From Apricaphanius iberus (taxonomy: Eukaryota; Chordata; Actinopteri; Cyprinodontiformes; Aphaniidae): a stretch of 64,000 bases of DNA. Where the stretch lies: the NCBI GenBank assembly GCA_028564705.1, contig JAPXFQ010001502.1:391001-455000 (forward strand), read 5' to 3'. A program made the position numbers and the translations under genes. Below the pieces are notes generated by a model. The model did no database searches. It was not told where the DNA came from and worked only from the letters and a program-made list of their open reading frames with translations. This document shows, one piece after another, positions 29,332-43,100 of the stretch (its first letter is position 1; the number at the start of each line of letters is the position of its first letter).

Positions 29332-29869
29332 GATGCAACAATACCACTTTTCTCAAACCGATAGAATACCGATACTTTGATCTGAGTATTTGCCAATACA
29401 GAGTACCAATGCAGATACTTCTGCCACACAAAATCTAGCCAATCCAATGAATTGGAAGAAAATGTTTTATTTTCTTCTCTGCACTTTACAAAAAATGAAG
29501 GTGAATTAGATACAAACAATAAAAAATTAATAAAAAAATACCACAAAACAAAAATTTCAATTGAAAAATAAACACTTTTCCATGAAATTATTGCAGAGTC
29601 TCCACATTTTAAGTATCAGTTAATGGAATCGATTAATTGTAACCGATACTGACACAGCCTATCGGCATCGATACCAGTATTGGTATTTGGTGCATCACTG
29701 CTAAGATTTTAAGTAAACACATAACGTTTTCTTTGAAATTATTTCAGAGTTTCCACATTTTAAGTATCAGTTCATGGTATCAAGCAAAACTAACCGATAC
29801 CGATATGAGTACATTAGAATATCGGCCCAGATACCTGATACTAGTGTCGGTATCGGTGCATCCCTAGAG
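29332..29869. mobile_element. hAT MITE with duplicated right end
   Basis: The left end is TAGGGATGCAACAATACC. A first right end (GGTGCATCACTGCTA) lies at about 29,702. The internal block CAGAGT-TCCACATTTTAAGTA then repeats and finishes with GTCGGTATCGGTGCATCCCTA at 29,869. Either two copies recombined or the right half duplicated. It lies upstream of tmem184c coding exon 1. Confidence 0.75.
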
Positions 29870-30604
29870 ACTTTAGCGTACAAGAGAGTTTGGCTGATAA
29901 TAAAGGACAATCATAGAGATATGAGGGATAGATTCGGATTTCTGCTAAATAAAAGTAGGGAAAGTAAAAATTAGCAGCAGAATCAACGTAAAAACTTGAG
30001 TCAGGTCAGGTTTTTTCGCATCAATAAAACATTCCAGGACGTGAGCTAGTCCACAGATGTAAATGATAACATCATCTGTATAAAGATTAACAAATCGCCT
30101 CAGAACTATTGAATGAGATTGAGCAAGTTGTGACTATGAAGATTTATTAAATAGGCCAAAATGGGACGGTTGTTTTCTGCATCGAATTACGTTTTGTCCA
30201 AACTCTCATTTAACTAAACTGCTGGTGAGTTTAGCAGCTTTTTAAATCCTACAATCTGGATTAAGTCAATTGAAACAGTTTGGACATTTTAAAATAGAGC
30301 TGACACTTTTACACATAAAACACAACTAAGATATTGGATTTTTTTTTCTCTAGAGCCACATTGGGTCTACTGGGACACTCAAGCACTAACATTAAGGTTA
30401 TCCAGCATTTCTATCCGCATCAGAATCGGAATCGGTTTTAACGTTTGTATTTAACGTTTAATTTAACGTTGTATTTAAGTCATTGATTCGCATTAAGAAC
30501 ATTTTTTGATTCTAGCTTAAGGAGCTTAAAAAAAGAAAGCGTTGAATGTTAAAACAGTTTGTGGCATAAACAGGTTAAAACATGGAGATGTTGTTGCTGA
30601 AGGT

Positions 30605-30910
30605 GTTTACTCGCAGTGACGCTCGGCCTGTTTCCACCCTCGGTCCTGTCTCTGTTTCTAGGCAACGCATCCCTCCTCCATCCGACACCAAAAAGCGCTA
30701 AAAACCGACGCTCCGCAGTCTGTCAGTGCGCCACTTTCTGATCGCTGATCGATGAATCCTCACTACAAGAGCCTCAGGTCCGCAAGTACTGCTCAAGCAG
30801 CTGTCCAGCGCGGATCCGCTGCTGGCTGTCCGCCGCCTTTACAGCCCGACGTCACCGGGAGGAAGCGGCGCCAGCCCCGGTCTGAGTCACATGGTGGGTG
30901 GAGGAGTGTT
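30605..30910 (-). promoter_or_regulatory. tmem184c: CpG-rich candidate promoter and 5' UTR exon of tmem184c
   Basis: A short G+C- and CpG-rich island in A/T-rich surroundings, about 1.7 kb upstream of the ATG exon. It contains a CRE-like GGTGACGTCG. A possible donor GTAAAC on the minus strand at 30,605-30,610 could splice a non-coding first exon to the ATG exon. This is inferred from base composition; no TATA box is evident. Confidence 0.5.
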
Positions 30911-33900
30911 TACGCTCCAACCAGATCATAATATAGTGGCATTCAGGACCTCCTCAATAGTGCAGCAAAACACTTCAGAAAAAAAATATTAATAGATAAA
31001 TACATATTTTTAGACATGATTGTAATAAAAAATTAAAAAAATATATACCCCCCAAATAAACATTTCTCCGTGTTTTTGAATAAATTATGCAACTCAGTAA
31101 ATAATTGCCACACAAATGACAGGACTAAAATTAAATACCAAACTAATAAATGCATAAACAAAATTTATTATATAATATAATTATGTATTTATTGCATTAC
31201 AAAAATATTAATTTACCTCAAAACTTACACTTGGTAAGAAAATAAATACATTTTACTTAAAAATGTTAAGTATTTTTACTATTAAAAAAATTCCTAGAAA
31301 ATTAGCTATGTGTAAAAGTGAATCATATTTACATAAACACACATCAGTCTGTTAATTGGAGAGACAGCAGGAAAATATGTTGAATAATTCAAAAACTCTT
31401 AACTTCTTACTAATACAGCAGCAAAATAATTCAAAGTGAATTTCAATCACAAAGAAAACAAATATTCAGTCTGTGGTTTAACGTCAAATTAAGTTTATTG
31501 ATAAATACAATATTTAATAAAACAAGACAGCTAACCAGCAAACATTTAAAAAAAACATGGTGACATTTGAATTGCTTTGGTTGCTCTCAAAGCACCATAA
31601 CACGTCTGACTTTATACTTTGGTGTGTTTATAATAAAACATTAGGATATTTCTTCCACAGTGTGAGAAGTAAAATGGTGTAATATTAACTTCAGCCTCCA
31701 GAGGCCGCCATTGAACAGTTTATGCTGCTCTTTCTTGAATCTATGCAAATGTATGGAAGCCTAATATAAATACATCACAGTGAATAAATACAAAATGTAA
31801 AATATTTTGTTCTGCTTTAAATTCATCTAAAGAACCAAAAGAGGCCCAATACTTCTGCATGGAGAGAAACTGTTGTCGGTGAGGTGTGCACAGACCGATT
31901 GCAAACCAGATTTAATCTCACATTTTCCCATGACTTCACCCACAGCCACATGTAGCTGTCGTAGGACTCCCTAAATCCAAAGAGCCTGTGTTATTATTAT
32001 TCGGCTGCACTCAGGTCAGGGAATTTCCCTTCCTCCTACAGGAACTACGTCTTGATTACTGGCTGAGATCTGAGAGGAGCCGACTGGCTCTGGTGCCCCG
32101 ACTGATAAAAACAAACAAACAAAGAGGCTACTTGCAAAAAAGCTAAACAAGAAAATAAAGGACCTTATCTGGTTGTTAAGCGCTTTTGCTCTTGGAGCAG
32201 AAAAACAGAAAGCGAACAACCTGTTGGCCACGCTGACAAACCCGTTTAAATAAAATCGGCTTTTATTGCAGCCGCATAAACTGAAAAGTATTTACTTCAG
32301 ATTCCAAAGCAATTTTTTTTTATCACATATGGCTAGATTTATTGTTCACCTCTAAAAGTTCAACTAAAGTTCATGTTTTTGTAACTTAACTTTCTAAGCT
32401 GATCAGATTCTCACTAAATCTTTACAAGTTCAGGAGTTACTGTTTCTTGGGGAACGAATATGACGTTGCACACCAGTTCATTTCTTCTAGGCTGCATCTA
32501 AATACCTCTGCTACGCTTGCTTCCTAGCAGGCAAAAAGGAGTAAGTGAGCAATGTACGTAGTTGATCCGGTAAGGATTGGAGTAGTATAGGCATAAAGTT
32601 CCTGGATGTGTACTACCGCCACAGTAAGCGACGCTGCAATTTCGGCGTATAAATGTAAAAGTGTAGTGACGTTACTGATTAATTTGTTTTTTGAAAACTT
32701 ATTAAACATTTAAGTTGACAAGTTAATGTTTAAGGCGACCTTATGTAGCGTAAATATCCGTTAATATGGTGGAGCAGTACGTCCGATTTCATGTCTACTA
32801 CTCGCGCGTTTGCTGCGCAGTATTTAATGCATCAACGGGCGAGTAGTAGCTACTACGTAGCATGTATGACATAGTAGAGGATTCGGATGCAGGGCTAGTC
32901 ACCCTTTAAAATGGGAAAGATGACAGAAAATGCAGTTGAAGCAAAGCAGATTTGTGTTCGTCTTTCACAATTAGGGAAAAGGGTCGAATAAAACGCCTCC
33001 TTGTCCAATTTTCTCTATAATCAGAGCAACGGTAAAAATATTTATAACAGCCGGAACTGTGGCGTTTTTGGGTGACCAAGTTCCCTTGACAACTGAGACA
33101 TGCTAGAAACAGGCAGACACGATGTTTAGTATGTCTACCTGAACTACACTGAGAAAAAGACTACATAAATCCAAGTTTTTTTAGCTTGTAATAAGCCAAT
33201 GGAACAAGTGACCATTTTCTTGAAAAGATGTCTTGAAATAAGTAGTAAAGAAGTAAAGTCCATAAATAAGGAGTTTTTACTGTCTTGAAAATCGTTCTTT
33301 GCCGTGTAAAAGTTGCCCACCTTTACTGGGGCTGTAACTGGAGCTGAATATTTTTTGGTCAGATTAGACTAAAACTGAACACCGACACACTTTCCATGCG
33401 TGTATTTTTAGGAAAGGTGTATTTTTCTGAAAGTATTTCATGCCAACTGTTATGTGCGGTGGAGGGTCTGTGATGCTACGGGCCTGTGCCATATTGCAGT
33501 TGAACCATAACGAAATGAGCAGAGTTTAAGGTAATAAAGTAACACAAAGAACTAATAGGGGGATCAGATGGAAGATGGAGCCTGTAATCAGCGATGAAAA
33601 TCAGCGAATTTATACAATGAAGGAAAAAATGGAGAATATCAAAGGATTTAGATGAGCTTATTCGGGGGAAATGTGCAGCAGCTGTGGAGATCAAAACAGG
33701 GAGACAGCAATAAAATATGAATTAGCTTACACCTTCTTCACAAGATTCAAAACACATCATCCTTAATTAGATCTACTTATAACTCGGCGGCTCACTGTTC
33801 GTTTTTGGCCTTGAATCTATTGTTACACATCATCTCAAACAAGGATGAGGTTAAATACGATGAAAAACTCTTCCTGAGGCTTCATTAAGCAGCTGAAAGC

Positions 33901-34070
33901 TCAAATACTGTCTAAAATGTCTCGTTATCCCGTAACATCGGACATTTGCCCAAAATTGGACCAACTCAGATCAGACCGGTCGAATCCACGGATCATGTGC
34001 AGCTGAAAAACGGTGAGTAGGTTTCTGTCGATGTGGACACTGATGAGCCGGCAGGTGGAGGGTGAGTCCC
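30911..34070. other. Region between ednra and tmem184c
   Basis: The part nearest 34,070 is probably ednra 3' UTR. The rest is A/T-rich and non-coding. It contains the MITE at 32,488-32,893 and a stretch near 33,430-33,500 resembling a very decayed Tc1 transposase (reading like GGGSVMLR). Minus-strand AATAAA hexamers occur near 32.26 and 32.34 kb, but none can be assigned to ednra. Confidence 0.4.
32488..32893. mobile_element. MITE with GGCTGCATC... ends
   Basis: The ends CTAGGCTGCATCTAAATACC TCTGCTA and the reverse complement of TAGTAGAGGATTCGGATGCA GGGCTAG are imperfect inverted repeats about 25 bp long. CTAG flanks both sides. This is a recognisable dispersed fish repeat with no transposase. 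Confidence 0.65.
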
Positions 34071-34169
34071 TCAGTGGTCGGTGTGTTTGTACTGCTGGCT
34101 GGTCCCATGATGGAGGGGCTGCATGCTGTTGGAGAGAGAGCCGGAGTAGCACCAGCAACACAGACAGGA
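34071..34169 (-). CDS. ednra: ednra coding exon 7 (cytoplasmic tail)
   Basis: After CCCTGCAG the frame reads [20 protein letters not shown] then [12 protein letters not shown] and TGA. SCLCC is the conserved palmitoylated Cys cluster. The tail is shorter than the human one. It lies 4.7 kb from exon 6. Confidence 0.92.
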   Translation of the reverse strand, partial: SCLCCWCYSGSLSNSMQPLHHGTSQQYKHTDH

Positions 34170-37100
34170 CTGCAGGGAAACGCAGAGAGAGAGAGACACA
34201 GGAGGGTTAGAGGAGCGCTCCAGCTGTTTTATTATGTTCAAACTGTTCAGAGTCCAATAAAGGCTTCAGTGGCTGATGTGCAAAAACGTTTTGGGTCATC
34301 CTGTGTTTCTTCGTAGTCACGTTTGACTTCAAGTAGCTAGATTTGATCAATTTGAACAATAGTGGACTATTTTGGAATTTTTAAAGGGGAACTTTGCTTT
34401 TTTTTCTCAACCTGGATCTTATTCAGCATTAATTACGTTCATTTACTCACCCAGACAAGTTTGGAGCCCCTTAGAGTCCTTCAGGAGAAGTTTATATCCA
34501 GTCACATTCAGTGTATATCCATATAATGCGAGTTCATGGGGCTCGTAAAGTACCGCCTCTAAATAAGGCATTATCTGACAGAAAACATTTAAATCAAATC
34601 AAACTTTATTTATATAGCACAATTCATACAAAAATGCAACTCAAAGTGCTGTACAAATTAAAATGACCCCACATATCCACATTCCCTCCCATCCCCTAGA
34701 AATATAAAAGCAATTAGACAGTAATACCCCCTCATTACACTCAACCAATGTTTTGTTATTCATAGCTACAACTACTCCACTGGAGGATGGGGGGTATTGG
34801 AAGTACTTCTTCGTTGCATGCAGGCTTTTAATCCAACTACACCAACACATTATCTCAATGATGTCGCTGCCGTCCGCCATGACACTTGTAGTCTGACCCG
34901 GACTTTCACTCCGCGCTCTATGGCGGCAGACGGTTAGACGCTACTGGAAGCATCAACATGGTTCAAGCTTGCATGTTTCAAAATTGCACAAACAATCGAC
35001 CAAGTGAACTATCGTTGCATGGCACAGAGTAAAAGTCCAGCTCGGGCTACAACTCCCATGGGGCATTGCAGTAACGTCACTGAAATGGCAGCTTGTTATA
35101 AGTAGGAATTAACGTCTTTAAATAACACCAGAGGAACACATAAAAAAACTATTCAATGCATTGCATTGTGAAGTGGTTAGTTGGACATAAACCAAAAGGT
35201 GGAAATTAGTCTGAAACTAATCTTAATTAGCTTAAAACTAACTTAGCTTCACTTCCAAAACACTTCAATACAAGCCTTGGTCTTTGAACATACACATCCA
35301 TACTGAACTTTGACACCACAATATATTTATTGGTTATTTTTTCCAATTCCTCACCTATTTGTTGATTTTACTCTTTTACATCGGCCCAAACGGTTATTGA
35401 TAGCCACCATCGAGACACCCCAAACTCAGAGGGGCAGACTGCTAGCGATTTATAACAAAATATGGATTAAATGAAGGAGATTTGTGGCAAATAAGGCCTT
35501 ATTTAGTGGCAGCACTTTGGATATACGCTGATTACGACTGGATGTAAACTTTTCCCGAAGGACTCCAAGTGACTCCAAACCTGTCTGGGTGAGTAAATGA
35601 GCATAATAATAATGTGGTTATGACATGATACAGGCAGTGAAGTACTTTAAGACAAAATCTAAAACTTCCACTCTCAGTAAAATATCTTTACAGGATGAAA
35701 AATCTCTAGTTATAGCTATCCGCTGATGTCTAAATGTGTTTAAAACTTGGTTGGCATTGATCAAATGGGCTAAAAATGCTTATCAGGCTATAATAGGATG
35801 GAGATTTTTTAGACAACAGGCATCTTTGTTTCGGCTAAATATGAACAGGCAATTCATCCTATTATCCATCCTTATCAGCGTTTTCAGGAATCCTAAGTTA
35901 CGAGGCTTCATAAAGAAGAAAAATTTCATCTGAAAATAATTCAATTCACGTTCTGTTAATTAATTTGGTTATTTAACACGTGATTCAACTTAGTGTAAAA
36001 AAAAGGTCCAGCAAATGTCCTACTTTAAAGTGTTTAGCTAAGCCTAATTTTAGCTCCGACTCTAGTCCTTGTTTCGGGGGCTAGGAGGCTTTTCTATACA
36101 GCATCAAAACACAAAAACTTTAACAAATGGTATTCTTGAACACACAATTCTGACTCTAAATAAAATGTTCTCATTGACATGTAAAACTGGTACTAATCAG
36201 TTTTTTTTTAACCATTATACAATTCAACGTGCAAATCAAATGCTTATGAATTATATGTGACAATATCATCTGCATATAACTTAATTAAAAAAAGAAATTA
36301 GTGTGATTGATTCATTCTGTTGAACAGTGTTGAAAAAGAGGTTTGGTTTCATGTGGGGAATCACAGAAACACAGAAAGAGTTTTTCTCAGCCACTGTGAA
36401 GCTGTTCCTGAACTTATTTAGAAGCTTTTTAACTCAGTCTAAACACATTCTAGCACCAGGACCATTAAAAACAACCACAGGATTAATCAATGCTGTTTAT
36501 GTCGATCTGTTAGATTGTGATTCTGTACTTCCCACCTTTGCATTTGTTTCTGATTACTATAATTTTTCATTTTAGCCAATTATCAGAGAAGAAAATGAGG
36601 TAATTAGATTCTAGTAGAGAGAAGCAGCAGCAGCAGCGGAGGAAATCCACTCTGTAACAAGGACTAATAAACATATTCTTAACATTCAGCGTCTATGAGT
36701 CTCAGAGTGACATTTAAATCCAAACTGTGTCCTTTAAATAATATTTCTGTACCAACAGTTTTATCCCAGCGGAGTTAAGAAGCAGCGTAATCAGGGGGTT
36801 TGTAGTGGGAGGAGGAACAAAGGGAGATAAGAGGATTTACAATTAGGTTCCTGTCTTCAGCTTAATTCAGTTTAATGTGTATCTGATGTCCCTGCAGAAC
36901 TTTCCCATTTTTAAACCAGACCACAATATTTCCCCCAAATTAAACACAAACTTGTTTTTATTCCAGAATTTGTCATATCAGCTTTTTTTTTTTTTTTTTT
37001 TGTGACAGCTTAGTTTCCAGAAAACAGGCCGACCGTTCCCGACCCGATGAATTTTCTAATCTCCAAGGCCGAGGCGAGATAACCTGGATGACATGCTTGA

Positions 37101-40100
37101 AATTTTTAGCAGAGTTTGGAGTACTCCTCAAGAGCCACATAAGGCAAATCCAACGAAGTCAGCAGCTTTCGCAGACAGGCGGAGAACGTCATCCTCCGCG
37201 CTGGAAATAATTTCCATCAGAAATAAGATAAAGCGCCTGATGGAAAAACTGCAGGAGGTCACTGTGACACCACAAAACGCATTTAAAGCCAAACCAGCTG
37301 CCAGAGTACAACTATAACGTCACGTAAACTGTAATCTACTGGATGTAGATACAACACGACATACAATTATCATACACTCTACACTATTATTGTGTTATCT
37401 AATCAATGAGGACGAAAAGGGTGGAAAACCTACAAAGGACTAAACCAGCATTCACTGCAATATGTTTGCATGAAACAACATCCTGGAAATGTTTCTCCAG
37501 ACAACGAAATTAAAATTATTCAAAAGTTGCTGTCCGATTTACATAGAATAAATTAATCAATCTTAAGAGACTGAAAGAAAAGTTGTTAAAAACAGAAAAG
37601 GGTTGTAAATCGGAGGTTTAATTTTTTTTTTTTTTATCAATTATGACAGAGGACAACTTATCTAGAAATCTTTCATAATGTTAGGTAAAAAACATACTGA
37701 GAGCGTTTCAGCAGCACCCCTGTGTATCAAATTGTCAGCCGGTTTAAAGTCTAGCCATTATATATGGAACAATGTGAATGGAAAAGAATACAACAAGACA
37801 TGGCTTGAAGCAGATGAAATTTGATCTAAAGCAAAAAGTCAAAAATATTTAGAAAAACATTAAATCTTTTTGTTTTCCAGTTAGGAACATGTCTCTTTTC
37901 TGGATATTTTAACCATAATCAGATTCAAAATGTTTATAATATGTAAAAAAAAAAAAAAACTATTGTTAAACCAATTTAAATATTTTTACTCAATGAACTC
38001 TCGTAGATTGTGTTTTGAATGAAAACTGATAGAACAAGATAAGGAGAACTTATATCAGAGCAACCGGGCGGTCAGTGGTAGCTCTAGAAATATGAAACGC
38101 CTGGTTCATGGTCGCTCTGGAGGAGCTGCACAGATCTAAAACTCAGGTGGAAGAATCAGCTTACAGGAGAGCAGCAAGAAGAAAAAGCTGGTGTCAAAAG
38201 AAACAAACAAGGAGCCAAGCTCGCTGTAGATATGGGGATTAACACTGCGTATGTCCCTGAACACACCATTCCAAAAGTTAAACAGGGTACTGGCAGAATT
38301 ATTCAGTGGTAGGTGGACTGTTATGGGTTTAATTAAGTTCATTTTTTTCCATTTTCGCTCATGTATTTTTTGCTTTAATTCCCTTGTTTTTGCCATTTTC
38401 CTCGTTCCTAGATAGTTTTCTGATCAGCTCTCTATTATTCTCTCCGATTTAGGTTTGTCTCATCGTTTGTGAGAAACAACAACCTCAGCTGTTAGCGTCA
38501 GCTACAGAACCAACTGGATCATCTCTGCTTCCATGAGAAACAAACAAAGTGGAGCTAAAAGGGAGAAAAAAAATGTGTTCTAAGATTCCCAGTATAGAAA
38601 AGGAACAAGACAGTAAATATGTCACTCCTGAGTGGAGTTCTCCTCTAAACCATCAAGCTTCTTCGACTTGTTCCCACAAACCCTTTATCACAGGTCGCGA
38701 CCTTCCAGTGTTTTATCGACTCCCTGCCATTCTGCAGATAACTGCAATCTCAAAACATCGTAAAGACCCCCACCGTTTTTGAATCTGTCTCTCATGACTT
38801 CTTGACCTCACTGCGATTTCACAACGACCCAGAAACGAAGCGCGGAGACGCCAATGCCGCATTTACGACCCGGGGAGCCGTAAAACGCGGGCGTGTTTTA
38901 CCTTGAAGCAGTTCTTGAATTTCTTGGAGACGAAGAAGAGGATGATGGGGTTGATGCAGGAGTTGATGGTCGCCATGTTGATGCTGAAGTAGTCGAGCAC
39001 CAGCAGCAAGCTGAAACCCACAGGAGAAGACGCTCTGAACATAAATACTGTTAAAAATAGAGCTCGGTCAACATACGCTTTAGGTGCTGGCACCCACTTT
39101 AAGAGCTCGCAGCGGTGGACGTCATGCGACTTGTAGACGGTCTTCTTCAGCAGCCGACTAAGATGAAGAGGAAACCAGCAGAGCGCGAAGATCACCACCA
39201 GGCAGAAGACGGCCTTGGCCACTTCACGGCGCTGCAGAGAGGAGATGAGGACATTTTTCTTGGATTTGAGATCTTAAATCAAGTCGTGGGAACATTAATC
39301 AATGATGAGGGTTTTTTATTTTGGATTTACTTAATATAACCTGAAAATTATTAGCACAAACATCAGGCACACTTCACTGGAAGATAGGACCTTCTATGAT
39401 CTGTGAAATTGCTCCACTGTTTGCTGTGAAACAGCAACGCAGATCGTTTTTCTTCCCCTGCTCAGCAGGTGGTATTTTATCCAGACAATCTGCATGTTGT
39501 ATAGACCACTGGTCTGTAGGGAATCGGATACTTTTTTTAATCTGATGGACTCATAACGTTTACAAATAGGAGCTTTTTTCCCCCCTAAATGCTTTCATGG
39601 TACCTCATTTAGATCTGGGAAAACTTTCAAACTTTTCCTTTCTATGCTATCAGAGAAAAAGGCGGAGGCACTGATTATGTGTTGCACAAAATTTAGGTTT
39701 TCATGATGAGTATAAGCACATCAAATTTAATGAGGCTATATTAACAGCCAGTTCGGATCAGATAAATTTAAGAAGAGTTTAATTAATTAAGTGTGCATTA
39801 ACATCAGCCCTGTTTTTGTAAGTTTTAATCAAACGCTGGTTCATCTGTCTTGAAAGTTGGATTTGCTTCAAAGCTTTCAAAAGCAGGAAGCAGACTATAC
39901 TGTAAGGTAGTGCTGTGTTTAAAAACAAAACAAAAAACAAAAACAAAAAATTCTGAAATTGATTCTTATAGAAATCGTACTGAATCAATTCGCAAGTTCA
40001 AAAATCAATGTTAATTTTTAGAATACTTTTCCCTTTTTACAGCTAAAAGAGGAAGAAAAAGTCCATATTTTAAGTATTGTGTCTAAAAGGTTTAACAAAT

Positions 40101-43100
40101 TTTCTGCTGCCTTGTTTGTTGAACTGTTTTTAATGGCACTGACACATATCTATATCGAACTGGATCAGATTAAATTGGATCGAATCAGAATCGGATCGTG
40201 ATAATTTATTCTAACTCTTGAGGATCAGAATAGAATCGAAACTTGAAATTTCAATCGATACTCGGCCCCAGTGAAGGGCATTCTGGGTAAATACAACCAA
40301 AAAAACTGTGAAACAATAACTCTGCCTGCCCGTATTTTTTTCTGGAACATTTTCCACAGACAACAGAGAAATCCTAAAGCCGCTTAAATCTGATGCTCGT
40401 CCACGTTTGCTTGCATTTCATGGAACAGGAAGGGTCCCTGAATGCAGGGTTTCTTGGTGCAACGACTCCCACAGGTAAGAAGGTGAATAAGTTGTAATTC
40501 AGAGGGAAAACGTTTTTGTAAAATAAAACTAAAGCAAACAGAAAACAGAAGCATCAAGGCCTGTTGCTTTCATGTAGATCTCTTGTTATTTCTGCTGCTC
40601 TGGGCGCCTTTTTGTGCTGCTTAGTGACGCTAGTCTCTGCGGAAACAGTTGTGATTAGTGTTGCTTTCGTCCACGAAAAATATGACGAAATACTGTCGTC
40701 AACGAACCTTTATCACGTGACTAAAACAAGAGGAGACGTATCGTAAATGCTGGATGCTGGCAAAGCAATGAAGACTATAATTAAATGTATAATGCAATAC
40801 TGTTGGTTAACAAAATAAAAACTATGCTAAAATGTCTCTCCATTTTCGTTGACCAAAACAAGACGAGACGAAATATTACGTTATTATCATTATTAATATT
40901 ATTTTTATTATTTTGAAGCTTTTCTGTTTCCTGTGTCCATAACCCGTTTCTCGCGCAGGCGACGTTACTTCCTCGAGCTCCACTCGCGAAATTATCTGGA
41001 AGCTGCAGCTGCACCAGTGAGTCTGCAACTCTGCGTGAGCACTGAGTAGAGATCTGTGAGAACCGTGAGCAGCGTGACAAAGAAAGGGAACGATGGTCAG
41101 CCAGCCGGGGGTCTTTGGTAGAAAAATAAAGAAAGACATTTGGAAAAACTTTACATACACAGAGCCAGAAAATAAAACCAAATGTCTTGTGGTGAAAGAT
41201 GGGGAGAAGTGCGGCGAAAAAATCTTGGGCAAGAACACTACAAACTTAAAGGGACAACTCAAGGCATTATATAAAGAAATTGACGTAAGTCAGGACATTA
41301 ACGTGTAAATCATGGTGTAAATTTAAATCAGCGTCTTCCTTGTCTGGAATGGATGTATTCTTGAGTCTATTAGATGACAATAATATAGTAAGAACCTTGT
41401 TTGAAATACTGTAGGTTTGGCTACAAGAAAATTTTTGTTTTGTCCGTACTACAAGATACTTATACTATATTGACTGGTTTTAATAGAATTGCATTACTTA
41501 AAAAGAGACTAAAATACAATTTTCATTGACTAAAACTGGACTAAATGTCATCAGTTTACATCGAGTGAAACTTAACGAAAATAGTCATGGATAATTCTGA
41601 CTAAAATAAGACTATAAGTCTCAGACTGAAACTTGACTAGACCAAAAAGAGTATGAAAATGACTAAAACTAAGAAAAAATAAACGGACAGCTTGACACAA
41701 AGACTAGACCAAAACTAAAATTAAAACAGGTCGCAAAAATAAACACTAGTCGTGATACGCGGATGTCTTAAAGGGTAGATTGTGTATGGCGGTGTTTCTT
41801 TATATCTCTTTAAAGAAAGCACATCACTGACCTGAAATTACAAAACTAGTGGTTACGAAGCCAATCCTTAAAAATGTAAATTCAAAGCTGCAGTCTGAGT
41901 CCTTTCTTGTTTATTTTATAAAATGTCTTGCTAAATACTAATTCACGGGTTTCAGATATTACGTGATATAAACCTATCAGGGATGCAACGATACCCCTTT
42001 TTTCAAACCGATATGATACCGATACTTTGATCTCAGTACTCGCCGATAATTATACTACACACAAAAAGTGGAATGAGTTGTATGTTTTATTTTCCTCTCT
42101 GCTTGTTACAACAAATAACGGTGAATTAGATAAGAAAATAAGATTTTGATAAAAATGACCACAAAACTAAAATTTCATGTGAAAAGAAACATTTTCTTTG
42201 AAATTATTGCAGAGTTTCCACATTTTAGGTATCAGTCCATGGTATTGGATAACTTTAAGCGATACCGATACATACCCAGATATTAAAGTACAGAATTATA
42301 CTTTTAGGGGTACATTGTCTTCTCACTGTGGTGGTACCCTCAAAGGTACCATTATGTCCCACTAATTGTAGGTACCTATTCCTACTGTATGTACGTTTTA
42401 TCAGCGCTACCTCGGCAGCCAATAATAATCGACTTGAAATAATTGACATCACCTGACCACAATGAAGCCAATGGTCGCCCGTTTGCTTATTTGTTTGATT
42501 AAACAAAAATGTAAAAATAAAATTTAAAAACGTGCTAACAATAAAACTATTAACTCTAGTTACATAAATTGTAATTTGCTGACGGATGTATTTTTTTGTA
42601 AAAACTGTAGGCTTGTACTGTTCAGACAACAAAAAAGGTACAGATAGTGACCCCGAGGTCCAATATTTGTCCTTAGACTGTGTTCATTTATTTTTTGTAC
42701 CTTGGGGCTCAGTAATGTACCTATTCTGTACCCCTATTTCTGACAGTGTACAGTAGATAAGAACATCATCGGCCCCGATTCTGGATACCAGTATCAGTAT
42801 CAGTCCATTCCTAAAAGCTATGAACGTTTTTTTTCTCTAAAACACGGCTTCTTTGGGTCGTTTCTATTACCTGTTTCAGGTGTTCGTTCAGCGAGATCCT
42901 CAGATGTCCCTTCTGGTGCCTGAGCATCTCACAGGTCATGAGTCCGTAGAAAACAGCCGAGCAGGCCAGAGGGACGCAGAAGTAGAAGCCGAACAGCCAC
43001 CAGTCCTTGGCGTCCCGGTAGAACTGAAACGGACAGGTTCAGATGATCACAGAGCTCGGCACACATGTCTCCTACATGCTCAAATCTCTGTTTCTAATAC

